Shown: in pieces, positions 25,929 through 35,221 of the stretch
Position numbering within the stretch: the first letter of the stretch is position 1
How the letters are laid out: each line of letters starts with the position of its first letter
Source of the DNA: Deltaproteobacteria bacterium
Lineage (GTDB): Bacteria > Myxococcota_A > UBA9160 > UBA4427
NCBI GenBank assembly: GCA_002719955.1
Contig: PBFW01000007.1
Coordinates: forward strand, 127,724 to 191,723
Length of the DNA stretch: 64,000 bases
Direction of reading: 5' to 3'
Program-made: the position numbers and the translations under genes
Notes under the pieces: model-generated
Seen by the model: only the letters and a program-made list of their open reading frames with translations
The model's database searches: none
What the model was told of the DNA's origin: nothing

Positions 25929-28900
25929 CTCTTCCCGAGTTCAGCGTTCGCCAGACCGTGGCAGTCAACGTCCTTTTCGTCGTCTGTATAGTCGGTGGCT
26001 GGAATGCGCTGCAGCTGACCGAGGTCGAGTATTTTCACGACGTCACGCTCAACAAAGTCGTCATCGCGACTCGCTGGGCCGGCGCATCCGCGGACGAAAT
26101 CGAACGGCTCGTCACGGCCAAGCTCGAAGAGGAGCTGCTGACCGTCAGCAATATCGACGAGATGCGCTCGGCCTCGCAATCCAATATGTCGATGATCACC
26201 CTCGACATCGACGAGAATCTCGACACGATCGGGTACGAATCCGCGGTCAACGATCTCCGCGGGGCGCTCGATCAGGTCGAAGATCTTCCCCTCGATGCCG
26301 ACGAGCCCCAGCTTCGAGAGATTATCACCGCCGAGGTCAGCCCGGTCGTGTTCATCGCGGTCACCGACACCGGCGGTGTTGGGCCACTCGCCATTCGCGA
26401 TATCGCCCAGGAGATCGAGTCCCGCGTTCGGGAACTCCAGGGCGTTTCGACGGTCGAAATCCGAGGTTTCCAGGATCGAGAGGTCCGGGTCATCATCGAT
26501 CGTGCCCGTACCGCCCTCTATGGCCTAACGGTACAAGACGTCGCCGATCGCGTGCGGCGCCAAAACCAGAACCTGCCCGCCGGCACCTTCCAGGACGAAT
26601 TCGGCGAGGCCACACTGCGTGCGACCGGCGACTATGCCTCGGTCGAGGAAATCCTCGACACCGTCGTCCTCGAGGACGGACCGGGCACGCGCATTCGTGT
26701 CCGCGACGTCGGCCGGGTCGAGCGCGGCCTGGAAAAATCCGTCTTCATCACCCGCTACAACGGACAACCCGCCTCCCTCGTCTCCATCGGCAAGAAGGAC
26801 AAGACGGATGTCCGGGACCTCGTCGCGGCGGTCGACGCCTTCCTCGAAGAGTTCACCCCGCTCGTGCCCGAAGGCATTCAGGTCAACACGACACTGGATA
26901 ACTCGAACTTCGTGACCCCCCGAATCGGCGTCCTGCTCGACAACCTGGCCGCCGGGATGGTCCTCGTTGCAGCGCTGCTCTGGTTCACGATCGGCTTTCG
27001 CAACGCGATGCTCACGATCATCGCAATCCCTTTCAGCTTCCTCACGGCGATCATCTTCTTCCCCCTGCTCGATATCAGCATCAATTCGAACACCCTGATC
27101 GGGATGCTGCTCGTATCGGGCATGCTCGTCGACGATGCAATCATCGTACTCGAGAATATCTACCGGAAGATCGAAGAAGGCATGGAGCTGCGCAGCGCGA
27201 TCATCGCCGGGGCGAACGAAGTCCTGTGGCCTGTCGCAGTCGCTGTCTCGACGACGATCGCGGCCTTCGCTCCGCTGCTGCTCGTCGGAGGAACTGCAGG
27301 TAAATTCGTTTCGGTGATGCCCAAATGTGTCGTCGTCTGCCTCATTGCATCGCTCTTCGAATGCCTGCTCATCCTGCCGGCGCACTACCTCGACTTTGGC
27401 AGTCGCAGCGGCACTGGCAGTCGCAGCGGCACTGGCAGCCGCAGCGGCACTGGCAACATGACCGAGCAGAGATCATTGTGGCGGCGAGGGGTCGGATTCT
27501 TCGAGGGAATCCGCTTCGCGATGGATGGCGCATTCGACCGCCTGCGCACCCACTACGCCCAAGTGCTGCAGCCGGTGATCATCCATCGCCTCGCGTTTGG
27601 CATGCTCTTCGCGGCGGTTCTGATGGCGACGGTAGCGGGCAGCACGCGCCTGCAATTCGATCTCTTCCCGGGCGAATTTTCTAAATTCAATATCAGCCTC
27701 GAGGCGCCGCCCGACTACAGCCTCGAACAGACCTCCGCCATCACGCGACGAATCGAACAACGCCTGCTCGCCATGTCCGCGGACGACGTCGAAGATTTCA
27801 ACACGGTCGTCGGACTCTCGATCGACCTGAACTACGATCGAATCTTCGCACCCAACCTCTCGCTCACCTCGGTCGCGATTCCCCAGAACGAACAGAATCA
27901 GCTGCGACCGGAGGATGTCAAGAGACGCGTCGAGGAGAATATGGCAGCGTTCGCACGAGAGAACGCAAGGGACGTCGTCGCCCTGCGTGTCGAATCCGAA
28001 CCCTACGGCCCTCCCGTTGGCCGTCCGGTCGAAGTGCGTATCCAAAGCGAGGATTTCGCCGTCAACAAGCGAATCGCCGACGAGATCAAGGTCTATCTCG
28101 AGACGATCCCCGGGGTTTCAGGCATCGACGACAACCTGAAGGAAGGGCCGCGCGAGATCCGACTCGAGATCGACGATGAACGCGCGGGGCAATATGGTCT
28201 GACCTTCGAAGACCTCGCGCGCGCGCTCCGCTCCGCGAACGACGGCGTCGTGAGTTCGAGCTTTCGTTCCCCCTCCGCCGTCGAGGACGACGATATCCGT
28301 GTCCTGCTCGAACCGCGGCAACGCGACAGGATCCTCGACCTTTTGGAGGTCGAGGTGCGCGGCTCCGAGGGTCGGCTGGTCCGCCTCGCGGATGTCGCCG
28401 ATCTCGACGTCACTCGCGGCTACCTTGCCTATCGCCGAGTCGACGCGAAGCGGGCGGTCACGGTATTCGCGGACGTCGACGATGATCTGGCGACCAGCAT
28501 CTCGGTCAATCGCGATCTCGAAGCCAAATTCGTCGATCTCGTGGAACGTTACCCCGCGGTCGACCTGGTCTACGGCGGGGAGTACCAGGAGTCGAACGAA
28601 TCGATCGCGAACACCCTGGCTGCATTTCCGGTCGCCTTGCTGGCCATCTACATGCTGCTCGCAACGCTCTTCCGGAGCTATTCGCAGCCCTTCATCGTCC
28701 TTACCTCGGTTCCTCTCGGCTTTGCCGGGATCGTCTTCGGTGTCGGTGTGATGGACTACAAGATCAGCTTCAATCTCCTCTACGCCGCTGTCGGACTCGC
28801 CGGTGTCGTCGTGAATGACGCACTCGTCCTCGTCGATTTCATCAACCGCGCGCGGCGAGACGGGGTGCCCATGCTCGAGGCGGTCACACAAGCGGGCGTC

Positions 28901-29128
28901 CAGCGACTTCGACCGGTAATCCTGACGACGATGACGACGGTGGTCGCGCTGCTTCCGATGGCCTTCGGCCTGCAGGGATCCTCGAAGAGTTATGGACCCT
29001 TCGCGGCCTCGATCGCCTTTGGTCTGCTCTTCGCCATGATCGGCACGCTCTTCGTGATTCCGCTCAGCTACTCTACGTTCGCGACAGCGGAGGAGCGTAT
29101 GAAGCGGCTCTGGGGACGATTGAGGTGA
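25925..29128 (+). CDS. RND multidrug/efflux pump, AcrB-like
   Basis: 1067 residues, a full-length hydrophobe/amphiphile-efflux type pump with 12 membrane segments and two large periplasmic loops. Segment 4 contains GMLVDDAIIVLENIY with the proton-relay Asp pair. Segment 10 contains VVVNDALVLVDFINRAR. The upstream adaptor overlaps by four bases. The central cytoplasmic loop carries three copies of the hexapeptide GSRSGT (residues 492-509), encoded by an 18-base tandem repeat that is not normal for the family. Substrates cannot be predicted. Confidence 0.93.
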   Translation: MTLPEFSVRQTVAVNVLFVVCIVGGWNALQLTEVEYFHDVTLNKVVIATRWAGASADEIERLVTAKLEEELLTVSNIDEMRSASQSNMSMITLDIDENLDTIGYESAVNDLRGALDQVEDLPLDADEPQLREIITAEVSPVVFIAVTDTGGVGPLAIRDIAQEIESRVRELQGVSTVEIRGFQDREVRVIIDRARTALYGLTVQDVADRVRRQNQNLPAGTFQDEFGEATLRATGDYASVEEILDTVVLEDGPGTRIRVRDVGRVERGLEKSVFITRYNGQPASLVSIGKKDKTDVRDLVAAVDAFLEEFTPLVPEGIQVNTTLDNSNFVTPRIGVLLDNLAAGMVLVAALLWFTIGFRNAMLTIIAIPFSFLTAIIFFPLLDISINSNTLIGMLLVSGMLVDDAIIVLENIYRKIEEGMELRSAIIAGANEVLWPVAVAVSTTIAAFAPLLLVGGTAGKFVSVMPKCVVVCLIASLFECLLILPAHYLDFGSRSGTGSRSGTGSRSGTGNMTEQRSLWRRGVGFFEGIRFAMDGAFDRLRTHYAQVLQPVIIHRLAFGMLFAAVLMATVAGSTRLQFDLFPGEFSKFNISLEAPPDYSLEQTSAITRRIEQRLLAMSADDVEDFNTVVGLSIDLNYDRIFAPNLSLTSVAIPQNEQNQLRPEDVKRRVEENMAAFARENARDVVALRVESEPYGPPVGRPVEVRIQSEDFAVNKRIADEIKVYLETIPGVSGIDDNLKEGPREIRLEIDDERAGQYGLTFEDLARALRSANDGVVSSSFRSPSAVEDDDIRVLLEPRQRDRILDLLEVEVRGSEGRLVRLADVADLDVTRGYLAYRRVDAKRAVTVFADVDDDLATSISVNRDLEAKFVDLVERYPAVDLVYGGEYQESNESIANTLAAFPVALLAIYMLLATLFRSYSQPFIVLTSVPLGFAGIVFGVGVMDYKISFNLLYAAVGLAGVVVNDALVLVDFINRARRDGVPMLEAVTQAGVQRLRPVILTTMTTVVALLPMAFGLQGSSKSYGPFAASIAFGLLFAMIGTLFVIPLSYSTFATAEERMKRLWGRLR
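27398..27451 (+). repeat. Three tandem 18-base repeats inside the RND pump gene
   Basis: The unit GGCAGTCGCAGCGGCACT occurs three times in a row, the third copy differing by one silent base (AGC for AGT context). It stays in frame and encodes GSRSGT three times in a cytoplasmic loop. Such a repeat can change copy number by slippage without breaking the frame. Confidence 0.95.
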
Positions 29129-29211
29129 GGCCGGAGAGGCTGCCCGTCGAATCAGGGATGACGGGCGCGGACCCAGGGGCCTGACGAACACGAAGGTGAG
29201 GAGGAGATCAG

Positions 29212-30900
29212 CTGTCCGGACTCGATCTCGCGATCATCCTTGCCTATCTCGTGGCGGCCCTCGGCTGGGGGGCCTGGCATGCACGCCGCGCATCCGCGAA
29301 CACCGAGGCCTTCTTCGCAGCGGATCGCTCGCTCCCCTGGTGGATGGCGGGTACATCGATCGTCGCGACGACCTTCGCAGCGGATACGCCGCTCGCGATC
29401 GCTGGCCTCGTCGCCACTGATGGCATCGTCGGCAACTGGTTCTGGTGGGCCGATGTCCTGCCGGTCGTGATCGGTGCCTTCATCGTCAGCCACCTCTGGA
29501 AGCGCAGTGGTGTCCTCACCGATAACGAAATCACGGAGCTTCGTTATGGAGGCCGTCCGGCCGCCGGCCTACGCCTCTTCCGCGCGCTCTATTTCGGTGT
29601 TCTGCGCAACGCGATCGTGATGGGCTGGGTGAACCTCGCCATGGTCAAGATCCTCTCACGTGTTCTCGACCTCGACGAAGGCGCGAGCCTTTTCGTTCTG
29701 GCCGGCCTCTTCGTCCTGACCGTAGCGTATACGCTCCTCGCCGGGCTGATCGGTGTCGTCTTCACGGATTTCCTCCAATTCGGCCTGGCGCTCGCGGGAT
29801 CGATTCTGCTTGCGACCCTGGCACTCGATGATTTCGGCGGTCTGGCACCGCTGCTCGCTGAACTCGGCAGTGAACGCGACCTGCTCTCGATCTTTCCGTC
29901 ACCGGACGAAGGGGAGGTCTTCTGGGCTTTCGTCGCCTATGTCGGAGTCAAGAGCTGGTCGAGCGGCAACACCGAAGGCAACGGCTATACCGCTCAACGC
30001 ATCCTGGCCACACGAAGCGAACGCGACGCGCGACTCGCCTCACTCTGGTACGCGATCGCGCATTTTGCGATTCGACCCTGGCCCTGGATCATCGTGGGCC
30101 TCGTCGCCTTCGCGAGATTCCCGGGTCTCGAGGATCCGGAGTCTGGCTACGTTCTCGTCATGCTCGACGTACTGCCGGTAGGCCTGCTGGGACTGCTCCT
30201 CGCTGCGATGTTCGCGGCATTCATGTCGACGATCGACACGCAGTTGAATTGGGGCGCGTCCTACCTGACACATGACGTCTATGAACGCTTCATCGAGCCC
30301 GACGCGACACAGGCACGACTGGTCGTCGTCGCACGTTGGAGCATCGTCGTGCTGGCAGCGATCGGTGCCGCCACAACCCTGATGATGGATTCCGTCGCGG
30401 ACGCCTGGAAACTGCTCGCGACCATCACCGCAGGCACCGGACTGATCCTGCTCCTGCGCTGGCTCTGGTGGCGGATCAATGCCTGGAGCGAAATCGCGGT
30501 GATGACGGCATCATTGCTCGGTGCCAACGTGGTCGACACTTGGACCGAGATCGCGTTCCCCTTCTCGCTGTTGATCGTGGTTGCCTTCGCTCTTCCGGTC
30601 GCGTTCATCGTGACCTGGCTCACGCCGCCGGAGGACCCGGAGGTACTTCGACGTTTTTACGAGCGTGTTCGGCCAGCAGGGGCCTGGGCACCGGTCGCGG
30701 AGGCTGCGGGGCTGAGCCTGCAACCCCTCGGCTGGCGCCCGTGGGTCGACGTGACCGCAGCGACGCTCGGAATCTACGCAGCGATCGCCGGAACCGGCTG
30801 GATGCTATTCGGATCTCCGATCGAGGGACTGGCGAGCTGGCTTCTCGCTGCGACCCTCCTCGGTTTCGCGATTCGAAGCGCGAACACATCCCCCGCCTGA
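29212..30900 (+). CDS. Sodium:solute symporter family protein, probable CTG start
   Basis: About 562 residues with 13-14 membrane segments, SSS type. Segment 1 is SGLDLAIILAYLVAALGWGA, and RSLPWWMAGTSIVATTFAAD with TPLAIAG gives the sodium/substrate region. The C-terminus has a typical added helix. The first membrane helix begins right after a CTG at 29212, which sits six bases from a strong AGGAGG (29199-29206); an in-frame stop just upstream excludes earlier starts. A GTG at 29251 would cut the first helix in half. It follows the RND pump by 80 bases. Solute unknown. Confidence 0.85.
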   Translation: MSGLDLAIILAYLVAALGWGAWHARRASANTEAFFAADRSLPWWMAGTSIVATTFAADTPLAIAGLVATDGIVGNWFWWADVLPVVIGAFIVSHLWKRSGVLTDNEITELRYGGRPAAGLRLFRALYFGVLRNAIVMGWVNLAMVKILSRVLDLDEGASLFVLAGLFVLTVAYTLLAGLIGVVFTDFLQFGLALAGSILLATLALDDFGGLAPLLAELGSERDLLSIFPSPDEGEVFWAFVAYVGVKSWSSGNTEGNGYTAQRILATRSERDARLASLWYAIAHFAIRPWPWIIVGLVAFARFPGLEDPESGYVLVMLDVLPVGLLGLLLAAMFAAFMSTIDTQLNWGASYLTHDVYERFIEPDATQARLVVVARWSIVVLAAIGAATTLMMDSVADAWKLLATITAGTGLILLLRWLWWRINAWSEIAVMTASLLGANVVDTWTEIAFPFSLLIVVAFALPVAFIVTWLTPPEDPEVLRRFYERVRPAGAWAPVAEAAGLSLQPLGWRPWVDVTAATLGIYAAIAGTGWMLFGSPIEGLASWLLAATLLGFAIRSANTSPA

Positions 30901-31632
30901 TTGCCCGCGCTCGCCAGAGGGAGAGCATCACCACCGCCGCCGTCTCCATCGTTCCCTCCACCAGGCCGATCTCGAGGCAGTCCCCGATCGCATGAATCCG
31001 TACACCCCGCGCACGCAGCGCCTCCGCAAACGAAGCGTCGGGGACGGCGCCACCGCTGATGAAAATTTGATCGGCCGAAGAAATCTGCTCGACCCCCTTA
31101 CGATCGATCCAGCGAACTCCGTCCTCTTCGATCGCCTGCACCCGCGCGCCACCCTGCAGCCGTATTCCGGACTCCTGCGCGTCGTGGACATAGCGCCATC
31201 GCCCCACCAACCCGATCGACGCCGCGAAGACCTCGACCGACTGGAGTACCTCGACATCCGCGCCCCGTGAGCGGGCTACGCACGCGAGCGCAACGCCCGC
31301 GCCATCTCCCCCTCGAACCAGGCCAGCAATTCCGCGTTCGGCTCGGCGGTCGCGGCCGCCAGAACGAAGCGCCCTCCGAGCCATGAACGCGCTTCGGCGA
31401 GCACCATTCGATGTCCTCGGAGCGCCCCGAGTCGAGCCGCTTCCATCCCGGCGGGGCCTCGATGGTTTCGCCCTCGACCAGGAAACGCGCGCGCTTAAAA
31501 ATACTCGATCTGTTGTTCGGTGACGTAGCCACCGGATGTCGTCTGATCATCACCCATTGGACACATCAGGATCCGATTGCGCAGGCTCGTCGATCCGATC
31601 CGCCCGGGAGCGAGGAGCTTCGCGTGATCCAT
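30901..31632 (-). pseudogene. Old Yellow Enzyme/2,4-dienoyl-CoA-reductase-type gene with several deletions
   Basis: The start at 31632 has AGGAGGG upstream and encodes HAKLLAPGRIGSTSLRNRIL then MCPMGDDQTTSGGYVTEQQ, a normal N-terminus of the NADH:flavin oxidoreductase family, but it stops after 45 residues. Further on, in other frames, come pieces of the FAD/NAD domain: WLGGRFVLAAATAEPNAELL (near 31400-31290) and ADVEVLQSVEVFAASIGLVG, then ISGGAVPDASFAEALRARGV and IHAIGDCLEIGLVEGTMETA (to about 30930). Most of the TIM barrel is missing. At least two deletions and frame changes are needed, so it is not functional. Confidence 0.75.
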
Positions 31633-31702
31633 ATTCCCTCCTATGTCACAAGGCGTCACGCGTTCGACGAACTGACGATGACCTTCGTGGTCGACTCGCC
31701 AC

Positions 31703-32050
31703 CTAACTCTTACGAAACTCGACCAGAATCGCGCGATAGGCCCGGTCTCCGGTATTGAGAGCATCCTCGACGGAGCCCTCGGGCAGGACAGCTGCCGTCT
31801 GCGAGGGGACATCGGCAGACAGGCGTTCTTCACCATAGAGCGTCGGATATCCCGGGACGGGCACCACGTCGAGACTCGATCCCTCGACGGTCACGAGCGC
31901 GTAGGGCAACTCGTGTCTGTGGGGACCGATCGAGCCGCCCGGCTCGATCACTTGCTCCCACACACGAACGCGCGCGTCCTCGTAGAGGACACGCGTCGCG
32001 ATCGGCCCCAACTCGACGGGCTGATCCGCTTCTTTGGACTCATCGCTCAC
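31703..32050 (-). CDS. Cupin-fold protein
   Basis: About 115 residues with a single cupin barrel. RVWEQVIEPGGSIGPHRHEL is the first cupin motif (G-x5-H-x-H), and the second half includes AAVLPEGSVEDALNTGDRAY. The start is uncertain: a GTG at 32050 gives the compact form, another GTG at 32068 is in frame, and neither has a good ribosome site. Function unknown. It lies between the decayed flavin-oxidoreductase gene and the divergent sulfotransferase. Confidence 0.65.
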   Translation of the reverse strand: MSDESKEADQPVELGPIATRVLYEDARVRVWEQVIEPGGSIGPHRHELPYALVTVEGSSLDVVPVPGYPTLYGEERLSADVPSQTAAVLPEGSVEDALNTGDRAYRAILVEFRKS

Positions 32051-32214
32051 GGAGATCGACTCGATCACACGGGTCCGACCGAAGAGGGGACTCGCGCCCG
32101 CACGTCTGGGATAGACCCGCCGCGGACGTTTCAGTCCTCTATAGTCATCAGATCGACCCACAGCTGATCGAGCGGTCGAGGAATGGACCGTTCGCACTAG
32201 ACCAGGAGACCGGA

Positions 32215-33480
32215 ATGGCCAAGATCGACCGCAAGGCAATCGTCTACCGACCCAAGCCCCGCCCCGATTGGGCCCTCGAATTCATCGACGTGGGACGCCA
32301 GATCGACGCGCGCAGCGTCATTCCCCTGGACGAGGACTCGCTACTGCGCTGCGCGACGCAGAATACCGGGCTCTCGGATTTCGGCGACGACGATTGGTGC
32401 GAACCCTTCCGGATTCTGCTCTCGGACCTCGAAGAAACGGCAGATCTCAATTTCTTCGGCCGCGTCATGACCCGCTCCGACCTGCTCATCCACCTCGAGG
32501 GCCGGCTTCAGGTCGTCGACTGGTTCAAGCGGCATCCGGAGGTCGAGGACGAAGTGATCGAGGAGCCGGTCTTCATCGTCGGCCTGCCGCGTTCGGGCAC
32601 GACGATCATGCAGGAGATCCTCGGCGCCGATCCCGACGCCCGAACGGTCAAGATGTGGGAGGCGAAATTCCCCTGCCCGCCGCCCGCACCGGGGGATCCC
32701 GTTCCCGACCCACGACTCGCGAAAGCCCAGAGCGTCGTCGGCCTGCAAGACCGGATCACCCCCGAATGGGCGACCATGCACAAAGTGGGCGCACACCTCC
32801 CGGTGGAGTGCATCGAGTGGACCTACTCCTCCTTCGTCTCCTATGCGTTCTCGGCTTCCTTCTACGTTCCGAACTACACGAAATACGTCGCGGGGAACGA
32901 CCATGCCTCGGCGTTCGAGTGGCACAAGAAGATCTTGAAACTTCTCCAGTCCACGGGGCGACCGCATCACTGGCTACTCAAGGGTCCGACGCATCTCCCC
33001 GTCCTCCCTACGCTCTTCGATATCTACCCCGACGCCAAGCTCGCGTTGATGCTACGTGACCCCGTGAAGGCGGCGGCATCGGTGGTCGACGTGAGCGGAG
33101 TGATCTTCTACATGCGCAGCGACAACACGAATCTGGCCAAGGGATTCGGGAAGTCGATCGATGGCAAGGACACCTACCAGACGCTTCAGGACGTGATCGA
33201 CTGGATGGAGAGCGACACGATTCCGCGCGACCAGATCTTTCCGATCGACTATCTCGAGTTCTTCGGCAACCCGGATGCGGCACTCGACAAGCTCTACGGG
33301 GCGATGGGATTTCCGCTCTCACCAGAATCAAAACAAGCGATGCTCGACTATATTTCGAAGAAGCCCAAGGATAAATTCGGCAAGCACGAATACGATACCG
33401 GCGATGAAGACACGATCGCGACCGCTCGTGAGGCCTTCCGGCCCTTCCAGGAATATTTCGGTGTGCGCAGCGAGGTCTAG
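32215..33480 (+). CDS. Sulfotransferase-family protein (second of three)
   Basis: 421 residues. The PAPS-binding loop is FIVGLPRSGTTIMQEIL at about 117-133, and the 3'-phosphate region is LALMLRDPVKAAASVVDVSG. The layout, with about 100 helical residues before the loop, is that of the Stf0/aryl-sulfotransferase-like family common in mycobacteria and marine proteobacteria; the protein at 38227-39405 is built the same way. The start is preceded by AGGAG. The stop codon TAG directly borders the inserted mobile element at 33481. The convergent DUF1214 gene lies beyond that element. Confidence 0.9.
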   Translation: MAKIDRKAIVYRPKPRPDWALEFIDVGRQIDARSVIPLDEDSLLRCATQNTGLSDFGDDDWCEPFRILLSDLEETADLNFFGRVMTRSDLLIHLEGRLQVVDWFKRHPEVEDEVIEEPVFIVGLPRSGTTIMQEILGADPDARTVKMWEAKFPCPPPAPGDPVPDPRLAKAQSVVGLQDRITPEWATMHKVGAHLPVECIEWTYSSFVSYAFSASFYVPNYTKYVAGNDHASAFEWHKKILKLLQSTGRPHHWLLKGPTHLPVLPTLFDIYPDAKLALMLRDPVKAAASVVDVSGVIFYMRSDNTNLAKGFGKSIDGKDTYQTLQDVIDWMESDTIPRDQIFPIDYLEFFGNPDAALDKLYGAMGFPLSPESKQAMLDYISKKPKDKFGKHEYDTGDEDTIATAREAFRPFQEYFGVRSEV

Positions 33481-33933
33481 CAGGCCGCAGAAAAACGCCG
33501 ATATCTGCCTTGCCAGGCGATCCGGCCGTGCGCCGTGTCGTGCTCTGGTTCAGCTCGGCGCGCTGACAGTTCCGCTGGTTGCATCGGCGGCCCAGCCGTG
33601 CGCACCAAGCATCTCATATGCGCGCGACACGACACCCGGCCGGATCGCACGAAACGGATGAGGTTCGCGTGTGGCTGTGGCCTGCCATGAGTGAGGTGGG
33701 GGCGGCCGCCAGGCCCCACGGTCGCACGAGGCTGTACGCCGCCGCCGTGAACGTGAACACCCAGTCGACCTTCCTCGGAATCCGTGTCGAAGCGTGCGTG
33801 TCATTCATCAGCTGACGTTCGCTCCGGACTGAGAGCAGGATCTGCACGAGAAGGGCGTAAAGCCGCCGCTCCGGTGGAAATGCACCCCCCGCCTCATCTT
33901 CTAGCATGAACCGGAGGGGTTTTTCTCAGCCTG
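33481..33933. mobile_element. Internally deleted IS5-like element with terminal inverted repeats
   Basis: The left end CAGGCCGCAGAAAAACGCC (33481-33499) matches the reverse complement of the right end, CAGGCTGAGAAAAACCCCTC (33914-33933), with one gap and two or three mismatches. Between them is a transposase remnant on the minus strand. The element is about 450 bases, far shorter than an intact IS5-group member. Flanking bases are CTAG on the left (which includes the sulfotransferase stop) and ATAG on the right, compatible with a short, imperfect target duplication. Confidence 0.65.
33614..33907 (-). pseudogene. IS5-type transposase, both ends joined and centre lost
   Basis: The frame reads RRLYALLVQILLSVRSERQL (the N-terminal R-S-E-R-x-L-M of these transposases) and then, within about 12 residues, RKVDWVFTFTAAAYSLVRPW, the C-terminal F-T-x-A-A-A-Y-x-L-V-R motif. 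In intact proteins these lie more than 200 residues apart. The whole DDE catalytic centre is therefore missing, and the element cannot move itself, though an active relative elsewhere in the genome could act on its ends. Confidence 0.7.
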
Positions 33934-33957
33934 ATAGCGCGCCACACCCCACGAGAC

Positions 33958-35067
33958 TCATATTTCTCGCAATTCCTCGAGGGGGACTCGACGAACGTCG
34001 GGGCGGCAATCTTCTTTCGTTTCCATCCAACGAAGGGTCCAGACGCCGCGATCGTGCCCGGCGGTATCGAGCCAGTTGGTATCCGCCAGGCCGGGATTGC
34101 GGTGGGCGATGATGATGCGAACACTGCCGTCGGGACGAACGCAGACGGTATGGTTGTTGACGTTGATCTTCCAATATCGGTAATCGAACGAACCACCCCA
34201 ATAGTCACAGAGCGCGAGGCTCCAGTAGCGGCATTCGGGCGGCTTCATGTCGAGGACGAGCGCCTCGTCTTCGCCGCATTCCCACCAGCCACTGTTGTAG
34301 AGCTGATCTGGAATCCCGAGGGTCGATGCGGCTTGCTCGCGATTGCCCTCGTGAAAGATATTGGGCGTCGGAATCCAAGCATCCACGATATCGAAGAAGG
34401 ATCTGGCGCTCCCGCGCATGAAACGGATCGATCGGCGGAAGGCATTGACCACGAAGTCCGGCGTCAGTTCGGGCGGTTCCTCCTCGGAGAGGCACTCGAT
34501 GTGAAGCACCGACCGATCCTGTTTCAGCTTGTGCGAAAAAATTTCTCGAACCATCAACGTCGTCGCGTCCGCGTCGAGCGGGATCCAATTCCCCGGCTTC
34601 TCGGTCTGGCTGAGGATGATCTCGAAAGAACCGTCCTCACCGATTTCGAGATCCTCGATCTTCTTGTAGGCCACCGTCCGGCGCCCACCCTCGCGACCGA
34701 GGGAGCCGCCGTAGACCGCAAAGCTCATGTAATGGCAATCACCCTTCCGACCCGAGACGCGGTATTCGAAAGCGCCGCTGATATAGGCGTTCGTGTGGTG
34801 ATTATCCGGATTGTCCCATCCGCTCTTCTGGACTTCGCACAGGCTCGGGAAGAACACGGGAAGGCGTGGGTCACCGGCTTCCATGATGTGTTCGAGACCA
34901 AAGCGCACCATCCGGGCGAGATAGCGGTGGCCCTCGGCGAGATCGATCGGTGATTTGGGGGCGAGTTCACGGAAGATATCCTGCCCCCCCTCCTTGATCC
35001 CCTCGCAGTAGTCGGCCCAGGCATCCCCGGATTCGAGATATTCAACAGGGTTTCGGCTCATATCCAT
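33958..35067 (-). CDS. DUF1214-type protein (second of three paralogues)
   Basis: 369 residues, no signal peptide. N-terminal helical part (WADYCEGIKEGGQDIFRELA, EGHRYLARMVRFGLEHIMEA) and C-terminal DUF1214 domain with ECRYWSLALCDYWGGSFDYR and SVRIIIAHRNPGLADTNWLD, ending in GVWTLRW. The start at 35067 has AGGAGGAG six bases upstream. It converges on the second sulfotransferase across the mobile-element remnant, and is divergent from the LLM gene at 35222. Same architecture as the proteins at 19191 and 40598. Role unknown. Confidence 0.87.
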   Translation of the reverse strand: MDMSRNPVEYLESGDAWADYCEGIKEGGQDIFRELAPKSPIDLAEGHRYLARMVRFGLEHIMEAGDPRLPVFFPSLCEVQKSGWDNPDNHHTNAYISGAFEYRVSGRKGDCHYMSFAVYGGSLGREGGRRTVAYKKIEDLEIGEDGSFEIILSQTEKPGNWIPLDADATTLMVREIFSHKLKQDRSVLHIECLSEEEPPELTPDFVVNAFRRSIRFMRGSARSFFDIVDAWIPTPNIFHEGNREQAASTLGIPDQLYNSGWWECGEDEALVLDMKPPECRYWSLALCDYWGGSFDYRYWKINVNNHTVCVRPDGSVRIIIAHRNPGLADTNWLDTAGHDRGVWTLRWMETKEDCRPDVRRVPLEELREI

Positions 35068-35221
35068 CTCAGACTCCTCCTCGCTTTTCTCCGATCGAGT
35101 ATGACATCCGTCGACCCTCACCGCAGAGTCCGACCCTCGCCGGACGGGCTAATGTTTCGATTCGCCTCCGGCGCCCGTTTTCCACCCTGGCCGGTCAAGG
35201 ACTCTCGACGAAGGGAACCCG

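Noticed and set aside
33534-33613. Possible continuation of the transposase in another frame
   Set aside because: The sequence after the C-terminal motif is not recognisable and does not extend the match.
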